Origin: Xenopus tropicalis
Taxonomy: Eukaryota > Chordata > Amphibia > Anura > Pipidae
Direction: 5' to 3'
Assembly (NCBI RefSeq): GCF_000004195.4
Contig: NC_030678.2
Coordinates: forward strand, 150,964,047-151,028,046
Length of the DNA: 64,000 bases
Position 1 is the stretch's first letter. Each line of letters begins with the position of its first letter. The notes beneath the pieces were generated by a model. It was not told the origin of the DNA. It did no database searches and saw only the letters and a list, made by a program, of their open reading frames with translations. The translations under genes were made by a program, and so were the position numbers. Shown piece by piece: positions 1 to 12,176 of this stretch.

Positions 1-569
1 AAGTGAAATTGGAGGAAAACCAAGCTCTATGGACAAACATCAATGGCAACGCCATAACAAAGCAAGGCCAACCAAGTATTTCCTTAACTAAAAGCATTCC
101 TGGATTGTAGACTTCAATAAAAAAGGGCATACTTCAAAAACAAGTGCTATATTTATTATAAATAAATTATATTCTCTGAAAGTCCATCATCGGTACATAT
201 AGCACTTGAGACTACTTAGCTTCCACAGTATATGGGATATTGTGTAAATTACTGAAGTATGGGCCTAGTCATTGAAGAATTTAAATCAAAAATGTCCAAC
301 CTGCATGTGTTACAGTCTCAACATCCCTCCAACAGTCTCATGTGTGAGTCTATCTGCTGCTTCTAGCCCAGGGTAGACATGAAGTATACCGCATAATTAA
401 TCCAGTATATGGTGAAAATAAGATTGCCAACTTTGGTTCTTTTTGAAAATAGACACTTACCCTTTCTATATACGGCCCAATTATAAAAGGAACATAGCGC
501 TAGACCATGGGCGTCCGCAGAAAATTTTCCAAGGGGGGGCAAGTAAGCTAGCATCATCCTGCAACAGAC

Positions 570-610
570 AAATATATATATATATATATATATAAATATA
601 TATATATATT
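570..610. repeat. TA microsatellite
   Basis: A run of about 40 bases, mostly TA dinucleotides, is followed by a T-run. It lies inside the hAT-like element. Confidence 0.9.
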
Positions 611-885
611 TTTTTTTGCAGGATGATATTAGGGGAGGCTAAAGATGGCCCATACACAGACTGACCTACAGCTAATGTGACACTTAGTGGATTCGCTGCT
701 GGCGTAAAAAGTTAACCTCCCAACTACCTCTTGCCGTTCCCACTGACTCCCAGGGATACTGTACAAAAGTGCGGGTGGGGGTGCTTTTTTTTTTTACCCT
801 AAAATGTTTAGGATGTAAAAGTATTCATACGCGCACTTCTGTTAGGGGATCTGCAAACATTTGTGTTTGGGATCAGTTAGCTTAA

Positions 886-1277
886 AGGGGTAGTTCGCAT
901 TCGCATTCACTTTTATTTTTAATGGTTTTTCAGTTATTTAGCTTTTTGTTCAGCAGCTCTCCATTTGGTATTTCAGCAGCTATCTGGTTGCTAGGGTCTT
1001 ATTTACCCTAGCAACCAGGTAGTGGTTTAAACAAGAGATGGGAATATGAATAGTTAAGAACCCTACTTGGAAAAATAAGTAATACAAAATTATAATAATA
1101 ATAATAAAATTGTAGCCTCACAGAGCAATATTTCTTGGCCCCCATTTGAAATCTGGAAAGAGGCAGAACAGAGGCAAATTATTCAAAAAAATTAATTAGG
1201 AAGACCAATTGCAAAGTTGCTAGGAATAGGCCATTTTATAACATAATAAAGGGTTAACTTAAAAGTGAACCACCCCT
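886..1277. mobile_element. TTAA-flanked MITE nested in the hAT-like element
   Basis: The left flank is TTAA (882-885), followed by AGGGGTAGTTC. The right end is GTGAACCACCCCT followed by TTAG, a one-base change from TTAA. The ends are imperfect inverted repeats. TTAA duplications are typical of Kolobok/piggyBac-type MITEs, which are abundant in Xenopus. Confidence 0.8.
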
Positions 1278-1675
1278 TTAGATGTGTTTATGTTAGTTTT
1301 ATAGCAAGAAAGGCAGTGGGTACTGACTCCCCATTATACACAGTGAGACGCAGTCCGTATTTACAAAACCAGCACATTATATGCCATGAGGAGCAGTGGA
1401 TACAGATGGCAGATATTCAGGCCCTGGCACTATAACACTGGCACTGATACACAACATTGGCCCCACTGTAACTAACTATAAATGAACAAAACAATGACCA
1501 AAAAAAAAAAAAATAGTAAGTGCAAAAAACAACAACAAATATATAAACACACAATGAGCTTTTTCAGAGAGAAAGAGTTAACTTACCCTCCATCTGTTAG
1601 GGTAGGGGATAGATTATAAATTATTATAGATGTCAGGTCAGGCAAAAAACAATTTAATGTCAGCTAGTGATTCTT

Positions 1676-2118
1676 TGTATAGTGCCTGGGTATAGTACCT
1701 GCGTATAGTGCCTGGGTATAGTGCCTGTGTATAGTGCCTGTGTATAGTACCTGGGTATAGTGCCTGTGTATAGTACCTGGGTATAGTACCTGTGTATAGT
1801 ACCTGTGTATAGTACCTGTGTATAGTACCTGTGTATAGTACCTGTGTATAGTGCCTGTGTATTGTACCTGTGTATAGTACCTGTGTATAGCACCTGTGTA
1901 TAGCACCTGTGTATAGCACCTGTGTATAGTACCTGTGTATAGCACCTGTGTATAGCACCTGTGTATAGTACCTGTGTATAGTACCTGTGTATAGCACCTG
2001 TGTATAGTGCCTGTGTATAGTGCCTGGGTATAGTACCTGGGTATAGTGCCTGTGTATAGTACCCGCGTATAGTACCTGTGTATAGTGCCTGTGTATAGTG
2101 CCTGTGTATAGTACCTGT
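1676..2118. repeat. 13-bp minisatellite (about 34 units)
   Basis: Tandem copies of GTATAGTACCTGT occur with A/G and C/T variants (GTATAGTGCCTGG, GTATAGCACCTGT). Because 13 is not a multiple of 3, all frames read through as a 13-residue protein repeat. These frames are an artefact, not genes. Confidence 0.97.
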
Positions 2119-2689
2119 GGGATGAAAACTGCAGCAAAAGTTGAGAGTTGGTTCTCAGGTAAAGTTACAGCTGCAGATTCTTCTTTTCAGTCTTCATTTC
2201 TGTTTCCAGTTTGCAAAATCTCCCGATCCCTGTGTGCATCTGTGCTCTGATTGGTCAATTTTACTGTCTGTCAAGGAAGCTGTGCTCTGATTGGAGAATC
2301 CACAAGAAGAAAGATCCAATCAGAGCACAGCAAAACGGGCTTGAGGGGACAGAAACGGAGTAAGGTTTTTGGTTTTTTTTGCTACTTTTCCAGGGGGGGC
2401 AAGTGCCCCCTCTTGCCCCCTTCTGTGGACGCCCATGCGCTAGACACAATAATGTGCAGAACTCCAGAGTGCAGAACTGCGTCCAGAGTGGGTGCTCTTG
2501 TCCTGCCCCAAGGCCACCATCTCCATAGAACAGGGGTGTCGAACTCAATCAGAGAAGGGGCCAAAATCTAAAATCCAGCCTAAATCATGGGCCGAATGGT
2601 TTACTGAACAGTCATAAACTGACAATGTTAACCAGAAATGTGAATTTAAAATGAGTGGAACAATCTTTTCCTTAACAGTGCTGTTAGAC

Positions 2690-3060
2690 CCCACACACAG
2701 TGCCCCCATAGAAAGTACCCCCAATTGCCCCCATAAACAGTGCCCCCAATTGCCCCCATAGACAGTAGCCCCACACACAGTGCCCCCAATTGCCCCCATA
2801 GAAAGTACCCCCAATTGCTCCCATAAACAGTGCCCCCAATTGCCCCCATAAACAGTACCCTCCATAGACAGTAGCCCCCACACAAAGTGCCCCCAATTGC
2901 CTCATACACAGTACCCCCCATAGACAGTAGACCCCACACACAGTGCCCCCATACAAAGTACCCCCAATTTCCCCCATAAACAGTGCCCCCAAAAATAAGT
3001 ACCCCCAATTGCCTCATCATACACAGTACCCCCCATAGACAGTAGCCAGCCCCCACACAC
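2690..3060. repeat. Degenerate minisatellite of CCCCCAATTG / CCCCCATARACAGT units
   Basis: Repeated CCCCCATAAACAGTGCCC and CCCCCAATTGCCC blocks occur with variable order and length, together with variant CCACACACAGTG blocks. It lies within the hAT MITE. The overlapping glycine/tryptophan-rich frames on the minus strand come from this repeat. Confidence 0.92.
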
Positions 3061-3087
3061 AGAGCCCCAACAGACCAGTGATGTCGG

Positions 3088-3221
3088 CGGCTCCTTCTCT
3101 CTTATGCCGCGGCAACAGGCACTACTATAAGGTTGCGCCTCGTCGCTGACATGTGACGTCATACGCACGGGCGCAACCTTATAAAAGGGCCTGTTGCCGC
3201 GGCATAAGAGAGAAGGAGCCG
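3088..3221. repeat. Long near-perfect inverted repeat (33 + 14 bp stem)
   Basis: The arms 3088-3120 and 3189-3221 are perfect 33-bp reverse complements. After a 5-base internal loop on each side, 3126-3139 and 3170-3183 are perfect 14-bp reverse complements. The apical loop holds the CRE palindrome TGACGTCA (3154-3161). Confidence 0.97.
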
Positions 3222-3471
3222 CTGGCGCTGGCGAAGACTTAGGGAGCGGCGGTACTGCGCATGCGTAATAGATTGGCCGGCGAGATCACAAGCCTCCTAT
3301 GACAGCGCAGTGCGGGCCACATTGCAAGGCCTGGCGGGCCGGATTTGGCCCGCGGGCCTTGTGTTTGACATGAGTGCCATAGAATCATAACTTGTCTCCA
3401 GATGAGTTTAGTTATGCTGGAATACTGGGGACAAGATTGCACTGTGTGTACAAATGGCAGTTTGTGCTCTA

Positions 3472-3925
3472 GGAAAGCTATACCCCCAAATGGATAATTA
3501 ACCAACAGTTTAAATCATGTTAAGCGGCCTATTTAAGAATCTTACTAAACTTGAATATATTTGTCAGTATAATCCTTTTACATCTTTTCCCTTGAGCCAC
3601 CAATATGTGATGGAATGTGTGCTCCCTCAGAGGTCACATGACAGGAAATAATGCAGCTCTGTAACAGAGTAAGGCAGAACTCTGTCCATTCATTGGTTGA
3701 TGTAACCAAACATGTACGCGTGCCCTTGGTTTGTTTGTGTGCACTTTGAATTGTATGATACCTAAGGCCCTAAGTAATTTAACTACTACTAACTAGCCAA
3801 TAGAACATAATACTAAATAAGTATATTTTTATGAAAATGGTTTATGAAGCAGGGTTTTACATATAAGCTGTTTTATGTGATATATTTTTATAGAGACCTA
3901 CGTTGTTTGGGGGTATAGTTTTCCT
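3472..3925. mobile_element. TTAA MITE, family with ends ...CTATACCCCCAAA / TTTGGGGGTATAG...
   Basis: The left end AGGAAAGCTATACCCCCAAA is the inverted repeat of the right end TTTGGGGGTATAGTTTTCCT. TTAA follows on the right (3926-3929); the left copy of TTAA is degraded. Two further copies lie at 35985-36289 (opposite strand) and 57255-57657. Confidence 0.82.
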
Positions 3926-4867
3926 TTAAGTCAAGCAGGTGAATGCATGTTAGGTAAATGGCTTCCCTAGTGTACACAGTTAACATAAACATAGTAGAAT
4001 GCTTTCTCTGTCTGACTGAGCAATAACTTTGAACCTAGCATCTCAGACATTTGAATGTAGTTAGTTGACTAGGCAAGAAATGCCACACAATAATATACTA
4101 CTTACTGCCTCAAGTAGTAGCAAGTTCATTTGCAGACCACCAAGGAAATAGAAAAAGTGCCATCAAACATTATTTCCAGGATCTGTGAAAAGACTGCCCA
4201 AGTTGTCTTTGTTTTCATTAGAGAATAGGCGCCAAGGAAGAATAAGACATTTTATATGGATCTATAAAAGGAACAAACACAAAGCAACCCTCTAGGATAC
4301 TATACACAGAATTCTGGGAGTCTATAGACCACAGTATCATCCCAAAAGGCACAAGCGAATGCCATGTAATTACAATAAAAGTCAGTTTCCCCTCCAGCTG
4401 AGGAATGAGTTTTTACGGTGACAGCAGTAAGGATGAGGAATGCACGCCCTGAAGAGGTTGAAATGGCAGGACGCATGGCTTTATCAGCCCTAAGAAACTA
4501 AGTTACTATGTTAGAGCCTCCATAGAGAAACCCTTCAATTCTCAACAACCTATTCCATTCATATAGAGAAATCACTGCAATGGTGCAGAAACCTCATTTC
4601 TACACTCATGTATATCAGCATTTCAGCAGGTAAAGAGCTTCAGTGGGTCTCCATCAGCAGGATGGGTAGGGGGTGATTAGGGGCACATTTTCTGGATGTG
4701 TTCAAACATATCACTTACCGCAGAAGTATTGATTTTTTGACACTTGACATATATTTGGATTTAATTATTTCACAGAAGGCTGAGTAGCTCTGGGTTATGT
4801 TCTGTCACATAACAGATCTGCTTCCTGCATACATATTTGCTACATATTTGTACATCTTTTTCATCTT

Positions 4868-4950
4868 CAGCAACTGCGACTAATCTCCCTGCAATGCCAT
4901 CCCACCACGATTTGCCGAAGTCACCGAAGTTGCCTTCGACTACTCCCCCC
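4868..4950. mobile_element. Fragment of foldback MITE (AATCTCC / GCCATCCCACC family)
   Basis: The segment GCGACTAATCTCCCTGCAAT continues into GCCATCCCACC and GATTTGCCGAAGT. It matches one half of the palindromic elements at 27376-27685 and 36290-36509. Confidence 0.7.
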
Positions 4951-4964
4951 CCCTTACTCTTTAA

Positions 4965-5082
4965 AGGGAAATTATACACTCAGAATTAATACTTAACCAA
5001 CAGATTATTTCATATTAAGTGGCCTATTAAAGAATCTTTCAACACAAATGTTGAAAATTTTTCAGTACACGTGTGGTTCCCT
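4965..5082. mobile_element. Short TTAA MITE (118 bp)
   Basis: It is flanked by TTAA at 4961-4964 and 5083-5086. The ends AGGGAAATTATAC and GTGTGGTTCCCT are imperfect inverted repeats. Confidence 0.7.
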
Positions 5083-6039
5083 TTAACCTTTCCTTATTCT
5101 AAATTGCATATGTAAATAAAGATTTGGTTCAGAACCTAAAATTGTGGTCTCGGTGCATCCCTAGTTAACAGTGCGGATCACATATGAGACCAAATATATA
5201 AGCACCCAACCTCATTTATTAACATTGGGGAAATTTGCCCCAGAGCAGTAACCAATTCACACTAAGCTTTCATTGATGCATTGTAGATACAATAATTTTG
5301 TAAGTGGAAGTATTTGGTTTGCTATGGATCATGCACTGGGGTAAATGTATCTGGAATACTATGAGGCTTCCCAGAGGGAAAAAATATGTGCTGAATATTC
5401 TGTTTCAGGGGCTGTAAAAACGGGTGTTTTTTGGGACAGACCTTAAATAAATCACAGTAATCTTGTGAAACATCTCCCTTGGAGCCTTTTTTTTTGTCTC
5501 TTTTGACCCTTCCTGCTTTCCTCATACCAGGTGTAAAAGACACCTGCCATTTTATTGTGCCCTTCAGTCATGTTACACATCTCCCAGGATTGCTCATACC
5601 ATTATGACTGCGTGTGTGTGTTATTTCAGCCCCCAATCAGCCAATTTTATCTTTGCGTTTAAAAAAAAAAAAAGAAAAATTGCTGGTAAAATCTATTAGG
5701 TGTTTTTGAAGAGTGGTTTGTTTATACAACAATGTTAAACCAACTCCTGGAACCTTCCTATGTACAAAAAAGGCGCAGTCGCGTCAAAAAAGCTCGGGCA
5801 ACAAAAAAAATAGCCGAGGGCGACAAAAAAAAAATCCTGCGACAAATGTGTTTCGCAAATTTTATGGCGAAGCGAAACGCAACAGATTCGTTCATCACTA
5901 GTTATCAAGCAGAAAATGAGGTTTGTCTATCATATAAGCTGATGGTACAGGTCTAATTATTAATTTCTGATGCAAGTGCCCTGGTTTCAGATCTGTCATG
6001 TAAAGTGAATCTGAATGAATTTCTAATCAGCCTTTTACT

Positions 6040-6490
6040 GTGACATTTATATTCTATATATACAGTATAGTGTGCCATTTATATTCTATATATACAGTAT
6101 AGTGTGCCATTTATATTCTATATATACAGTATAGTGTGCCATTTATATTCTATATATACAGTATATTGTGCCATTTATATTCTATATATACAGTATATTG
6201 TGCCATTTATATTCTATATATACAGTATATTGTGCCATTTATATTCTATATATACAGTATAGTGTGCCATTTATATTCTATATATACAGTATAGTGTGCC
6301 ATTTATATTCTATATATACAGTATATTGTGCCATTTATATTCTATATATACAGTATATTGTGACATTTATATTCTATATATACAGTATATTGTGACATTT
6401 ATATTCTATATATACAGTATATTGTGACATTTATATTCTATATATACAGTATAGTGTGCCATTTATATTCTATATATACAGTATATTGTG
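6040..6490. repeat. 32-bp minisatellite (about 14 units)
   Basis: The tandem unit contains GTGCCATTTATATTC followed by TATATATACAGTATAG. The period measured between successive TGTGCC positions (6071, 6103) is 32. Units differ mainly at G/T after CAGTATA and at GCC/GAC. It is AT-rich and contains no spacers. Confidence 0.97.
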
Positions 6491-8187
6491 AGTGGGCCCC
6501 TAAGCTCAGGTAAGTAACAGCAGCACAGAGTATGTGCGGGGAATCAGCAGAAAAGAAGATGGGGGGCTACTGGGGCATCTTTGGGGGCACAGATCTTCCC
6601 TGCTAAAGGGCTGTGGGTGCCTTGGGCTGGTACAGAAGCACAAAACATAATGTTTCTACCCAACCTCTTTAGGTAGGCTTTGGTTCCCCTTCGAGGGAAC
6701 ATCCCCAGATATATGGAGCTAAAAAATTTTCTTCAAAATACTACAGTTTCCAGTTTCAGCTTTTCAGTGGTCAATATAAGAACCTCTCATAAGTGTGCTG
6801 CCTGTTTGCCCATAGTACAGTGCGCAGCAGGAGCAGATTCCATTTCGTTCTATTTTGAGATGAATATGCGGAGATTCCAGGAATGGCATTATGGAGATAT
6901 AAAATATAGACCTGGTATGCGGCGGTAACATTACACGTGCCACAAACTTTTTAATGCTAATTCCAAAGCCAAAAGATTCTGAAGTATTTAATAAATGCAG
7001 GGACTAATAAGAGCATGCAAAAATAAGTGTGGGTATATGCAAACTGTGTTAAATGGCACTGTAGTAAAGTCTATCAGAACAAAGTATACACCAACATAAA
7101 GTCCCATGATAGCAATCACAGCTTCCTGACTATTCTTGATGGTCAAACATAGTCCAACAATGACTATCCTTACAACGTTCATGAGATCTGCACAGCAGCC
7201 TGATAATGAACAACTGGGCCTGCCCAATCATAATGGGACATTCAACTTAGAAATGACACCCTGTGGAAGTGTCTGCCTCACTATTCTATATAAGATGTGC
7301 CTCAGTTTGAGCAATAACAAATTCCATGACTACCCATCTTTGAGGAAGATGCCTCAAGTAGCTGTTTAAGTGAACCCTCCTGTATTCCTATTGGATAATA
7401 GTGCATCCCATTTGCATGTCTGGAAGCTCGTTGACCTACCTGGAAGTTGTAGGAGACAAAATGCCATTATAACCGTTACCTATTACTACATGGAGAAGGC
7501 TGATTCACAGCGCCATCCCTTGCTTGTCTAGATCAAACCCTTCCCTAGGGAATCATGCATAAACACCAAATAAAATGAACACCTTTGCTTACTGGAAGCC
7601 TTATTGGATAACGTTTAAAAATCAATGTGCTGTTCTTGTTGCTAAGAGAACATGAAACGCGTAAGGCTGCTCCTGTTTGTGCAAAAATAAATTAAATTAC
7701 TTTTAACATGCCTGTGTGGAGGATTGCTCATATCTTACGGATAAAGTTGGCTCCCTAAGCTGAAGGAACCTGAACCCCCTTGGACTATGGGGAGTTAAAT
7801 TACGGATTCATAGGTTTAACTTGTGCTGTCAAAGAAAGAACAAGGGCTGGGCCCCTGGCCAGCAAGTGATTACGGTACAAACTACATTTTATAACATTAT
7901 GCAGTAACTTCTATATTTAGAATTTGCATAGGTCAGGTGCTACTCATTGCTTTCTGTAATCTAACTACACTTCCCAGTGTAGCTGTGTTCTACTAGGTGC
8001 TGATATCCAACAAAAATAAATATCAGCTCACAAAACAGTCATATACTGTATATGTTGGAAAAATAAAATGCTTAAGTACTCCAAGGGAGCTCCAAGCCTT
8101 GCTACCATCTGTAACAGACCTACTGCTAACCTAATAGCAGTCAATCAGCAGGTATCATTTAGAGATCTTTTGTTTTAAATGGGCAGT

Positions 8188-8355
8188 CAGGGCCGGATTT
8201 GAGAATGGGGCATCCCGAGGCCACCCCCTTTTGACGCCTGCCCACCGCACTACGTACCTCCTCATTGCTTTGTATGCAAAATTACATTGCGGCTCCCCTA
8301 AATTTCTGCTGCCCTAGGCCTGGGCCTTTGTGGCCTTGCCACAAATCCGGGCCTG
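8188..8355. mobile_element. hAT MITE, 168 bp, perfect 8-bp duplication
   Basis: The ends CAGGGCCGGATTTG and CAAATCCGGGCCTG are inverted repeats. The octamer TGGGCAGT is present on both sides (8180-8187 and 8356-8363). Confidence 0.95.
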
Positions 8356-11300
8356 TGGGCAGTATACCCACATGAGTGCAATGAATAGGGCTTGTGCAGA
8401 ACTGTGCTATTATTTTAACCATTAATACAATCTATGTTATTTCTTCAGATAACTAGGGCAAATACATAAAATTAAGCTGCTCCATGTTTGGTACTTGAGA
8501 ATTAGATACCAGTATACATCCCTTCACCCTTTGTTGTGATGGTTTTGTTAGCAGGAGTCCATTTTACAGGGGGGATTATCTGCACTATGGTTATCTAATA
8601 TCTACCTTGCTATGACCAAATATGGAGTAGCTTCCCTGTTAGTTAAAAAATAATAAAAAAACAGATTTTTGTGATTAAAACACAATGCCTATTCATGGCG
8701 CTCATGTTGCATAAGAGTTATAAATCTTGGTTGCTATGAGTTAGTACTCCTTGAGCAAACTTTCTACTGGTTACATTACACCATTTGCAAGTAAGAGTGC
8801 AGGACTACACTTGTTATTGCTGAACAGTCGAAGGATAGCTGTTGGGCTATTGATTTATGGGGTGGGGTGTAGGGGATAAAATGTCTGCATTGTCCTGAGC
8901 CCCTTCTCCTCTTTCTCCAGTGCTGTATACTGTTTCTCCAATTTAAAAATGAAAGGTATTGTGAGATCTGGCCAATTGAGCATCCAAATTACTGGCATTC
9001 ATTGCTGAACAATCGGTTTACCCATTATAAGTGGAACAGCACAACAGCGAGCAAGAGCTTTTGGCATCAGTAAAAACCAAAAAACGTTAAAAAAAATGAA
9101 TTGTGCAATTAGAAACTATTTCAAAAATGCATTTAGATGAAAATGTTCTTCTGTATTTTATCAGCTGACCAACTGCTTTGTAGTGGGCAGCACAGCATGG
9201 CACAAGGATCACCAACAGGTAGATATAATAATGCCAGAACCTGCATTAATGTAACAACCAGTCCCCAAAGTCAAGAGCACAGAGGAATAAGGAAATTCTA
9301 AGTACATTAGAGCAGTTTTTGTCCTCAGACAAGAGTCCTTGAATGCGCTCTGTAGTGTGTTTATTCATTCAGGATTTGGATTCTTCCCAGGAACATAGAA
9401 ACCAATGTCTGTGCCGCTGACATTCTGCCAGTATCTACCTGAGCCACACTGCACTGGGCTTTGATGTCTGCTCTTGGGAAAGGGGGAGGCAGAAAACCAT
9501 GGAGAGATAAGCATTTTATTCCGAAATGAAATAACACATGCCGAAAAGACTGCCAGTATTGTTCACAATGTATCCAGAACAAAAGCAAATACTATCACCC
9601 TATCTTACAGGCACCATGTGGATAAAGAAAAGTCTTACTTCAATGTATGTTGGAATATGTAACATGTGGGCATAAGCTGGCACAGGTTGGGGATTGAACT
9701 ATTATTGCACTGTATACACATACTATAATGTTCTGCTTTGTTTTATTAAAATACAGGTATTAATTTGACCACAGTATCCTGAACCACTGTGTATTTCAGA
9801 ATATGGTCTTTGTGGGTGAGAACTTCCACAAGTGACATGTCAGCCTGGAGAAAATGGCACATCAAAAACTCATGGATTCAATGAGCTAGAAGCTCCGAAT
9901 CACATAAGGACAGCTGTTAGGATCAGTTTCTGACCCAGTTGAGGCTCCTGCAAACACGCATTATAAGTACAGCTCATAGCTCAGACAGGACAATAAGGTA
10001 AAAGAACAGAAGCATTCTATATGCTTGTGCTCAGTTATTTGCCTTGCTTTCACCTGCACATCTGTATGTATACAGTATCTGGTTATTTGTATAGCTGCAG
10101 CCATTCATGGAACACTTTTTTGTTTTGGGAGTGCAAGCAGTTTATACATTGTCCCACGCATGCAACATTCAGGTGCAGAAAAAATAAAAATCTTCAGGCA
10201 CGTACTGAAAAGCTGCCGTGCCGCACAGCTATGCCTGAAATATTATACTTCAACAAATATCTTAGCTCTGGGTCGAAAACGATATTAAATACAATGAAAA
10301 TGGGATCATAAAGCAATCTCAGTAGAGATGGTGTAGGTGTCAGTGCAGTTTCAAGCAGTGTGAAATATATGAAATACCTCTGATGCCCAGTGTTAGACTA
10401 AACTGAACTAATTTTGTACCTTAGCAATGACTGGTTCCCCATCAATCCTCTATTGGGAAACAAGGTGCTTGTTTGTCCTACAAAGTTGACAAATTTCTTC
10501 TCCATTTGAACATTATAATTAAACCAAGGCTGGTTAAGAATTAAAAGAAATACTACTTGTGCATGCCATCTGCTTCTGTCCGTCTTTAAGTCTTTACCTT
10601 AAAGAGCAAGCAAAACTACAATCACAGGGGGTGCCAAGCTATTAGGCATTTCCCAGTGATTTTAGTCACTTACATCCTACCCCGTTCTGGCACTCATCTT
10701 CTTAAAAATTGGTGCTCAGGATGCTTTTCCTGCAAGTACCAGGTTGCCACTTTGTTCCGTGTCCTAGGCATCCCCTGTACCTACTGACGCTGGGTGCAGG
10801 GGTAGTACAGAAATCAGCAAAGAAGTTTTGTACTGCACAAGCACCCGCCCAAGACTCACAACAATATGTCAATGTGGCACTCATAGGATACGTACCATAA
10901 GCCAGTGCATTTTTAAAGGGAGAGGAGCACCAGTTTGGGGTAGGAGCTAATCAACTACAATCAATAGGAAAACCTAACAATTTGTCACCCCCCATTCATT
11001 CTACCTTTCCTCTCTTTAATAACAAGACTATTCCTTCTAGCAATGGCACACAGGGGGATTTCAGGCATTTTGCCCACCGCTTTTTTCAGTATTCCAAACA
11101 TGAGAGACAAGAATTGCCTGACAAGCTCTGGTGCTGGAGTTATCTCCGGGGCAAATCTTCAAATCTGCTATTTTCCTAGGTCTGTTGCATTTTAGCTGTT
11201 ACTCTCCCCCAGGGCAAGACAAGGTCAAACTCAAGATCACTCGAACACCAAAGTTACATTTGTCTATCAACAAATGGAATAAAATCTGATAAAAATACCA

Positions 11301-11608
11301 CAGATGCACATCCAACTGTTGCCCTACACTACACTGCAGGCATTTATATCAAACCGCACATTTGTTTTATGTTCGATGGCGCATGAAACTGTGAAAAGCT
11401 TGCAGACTCAGCTGTTTCCTAGGAAGGGTAATACATTTGATCATCTGCATTTATATAACACTCGGTAAAGATGGATTGATTTTAGCCTAAGGATCTGGCT
11501 CATTGGAAACGGCAGTCCAAGGGCAGCTGTTGCACAGTTTTCCTTTAGCACATACACTCACATATGAAAAACCACAGTCTTAGGACCTATAATACACAAT
11601 GTACTCAC

Positions 11609-11698
11609 CATTGTCTTCAACAGTAAAGTAGAAAATGTCACTAGTCGCATTCTCTTTGTCTCGTAAAACGTAGCAGATTTGCATGTCATCGATGTCCG
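11609..11698 (-). CDS. frem2: FREM2 exon 2 (90 bp, phase 1 to phase 1)
   Basis: On the minus strand a pyrimidine-rich tract ending in TTAG precedes CGGACATCGATGAC, and the segment ends at GACAATG|GTGAGT, a near-consensus donor. Joined to the last base of exon 1 it reads on as [14 protein letters not shown] and ends F-Y-F-T-V-E-D-N-G. This is the end of the last CSPG repeat just before the Calx-beta region of FREM2. Ninety bases keep the phase, so the Gly codon is completed by exon 3, which I do not find in the window. It is too short for an ORF scan and was found from the expected protein continuation. Confidence 0.94.
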
Positions 11699-11800
11699 CT
11701 AAGGAAAAGGAACGATCGTTAGATTTTTTAATAAAGATGTAAGAGATTATACTTACTATGTATAGATTGTCTTATGGACAATAATCATTTCCTGATTTAA

Positions 11801-11908
11801 AGGTGAACTGAAGCCTAATAATGATCATGGGTAGAAATGCAGTATTTTATACACTTAACTTACAGTACAAGCTCAGAGGCTTATCCGCAATATAACATTA
11901 ATGATATA
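11801..11908. mobile_element. Partial TTAA MITE
   Basis: TTAA (11797-11800) is followed by AGGTGAACTGAAGCC. ATGGGTAGAAATGCAG downstream is shared with the element at 12838. The right end is not seen because another MITE abuts it. Confidence 0.55.
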
Positions 11909-12176
11909 AAGGTGGCCATATACGAGCCGATTTCAGTTGTCGATATTAGTCCTTTAGGCCAATTCGGCAGCTTATCTGACCATGTATGGGCACCAACGTC
12001 GGGCTTCCCCAACCGACATCTGGCCTGATAATGGTCAGGTTTGGTTTTTCCATCAGACTGGGGGCCGCATCTACTCAATGATGTGATCCCCAAACCAACA
12101 GCCCTATGCCCACTGTTTTAATTTGATGTGCCAAACAATCGAATTAGCCCGATATCGCACAACTATAGGTGGGCAG
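11909..12176. mobile_element. MITE of the AAGGTGGCCATATACG class
   Basis: It starts AAAGGTGGCCATATACGAGC and ends near CGATATCGCACAACTATAGG followed by TGGGCA. This resembles the GGCCATACAC... family at 36786, 56713 and 63340. The boundaries are approximate and no duplication could be assigned. Confidence 0.5.

Larger units (their letters stand above)
505..2436. mobile_element. Non-autonomous hAT-like DNA transposon, 1.9 kb, with terminal inverted repeats and 8-bp duplication
   Basis: The left end reads CCATGGGCGTCCGCAGAA and the right end is the near-complement TTCTGTGGACGCCCAT. Both subterminal regions carry a GGGGGGGCAAG block. The octamer GCGCTAGA flanks both sides (497-504 and 2437-2444) as a perfect target-site duplication, typical of hAT elements. 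No transposase frame is visible. A TTAA MITE (886-1277) and a 13-bp minisatellite (about 1676-2118) lie inside. Confidence 0.85.
2531..3376. mobile_element. hAT MITE, 846 bp, with internal minisatellite and long hairpin
   Basis: The element begins CAGGGGTGTCGAACTCAA and its right end, read in complement, is CACTCATGTCAAACACAAGG. Both are forms of the common hAT end CAGGGGTGTCAAAC. A perfect 8-bp duplication CCATAGAA flanks it (2523-2530 and 3377-3384). The left half is a minisatellite (about 2690-3060), followed by a 47-bp-stem hairpin (3088-3221). No transposase is seen. Confidence 0.92.
1..11608 (-). other. frem2: FREM2 intron 2 (partial, continues past the left edge)
   Basis: All sequence left of the exon 2 donor lies inside the FREM2 transcription unit. 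I looked on the minus strand for the start of exon 3 (expected protein about GNKLTYQNFRLNWAWISFEK) and did not see it, so the intron is at least 11.6 kb. The stretches 1-496, 3930-4860, 5087-6035, 6491-8179 and 8364-11608 hold no gene and no repeat I can delimit. 5765-5900 contains a degenerate CG-rich segment ending in TTCATCACTA, like the hAT termini elsewhere in the window. Confidence 0.8.

Noticed and set aside
1638..2137. Three overlapping frames encoding YTQVLYTGTIHR-type repeats
   Set aside because: They are translations of the 13-bp minisatellite, which reads through in every frame; no start context or homology.
2545..3168. Minus-strand glycine/tryptophan/leucine-rich frames of 88-136 codons
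   Set aside because: Translations of the CCCCCAATTG minisatellite within a hAT MITE.
6040..6490. CRISPR-like regular array
   Set aside because: Direct repeats abut without spacers, and the genome is a vertebrate's; it is a minisatellite.
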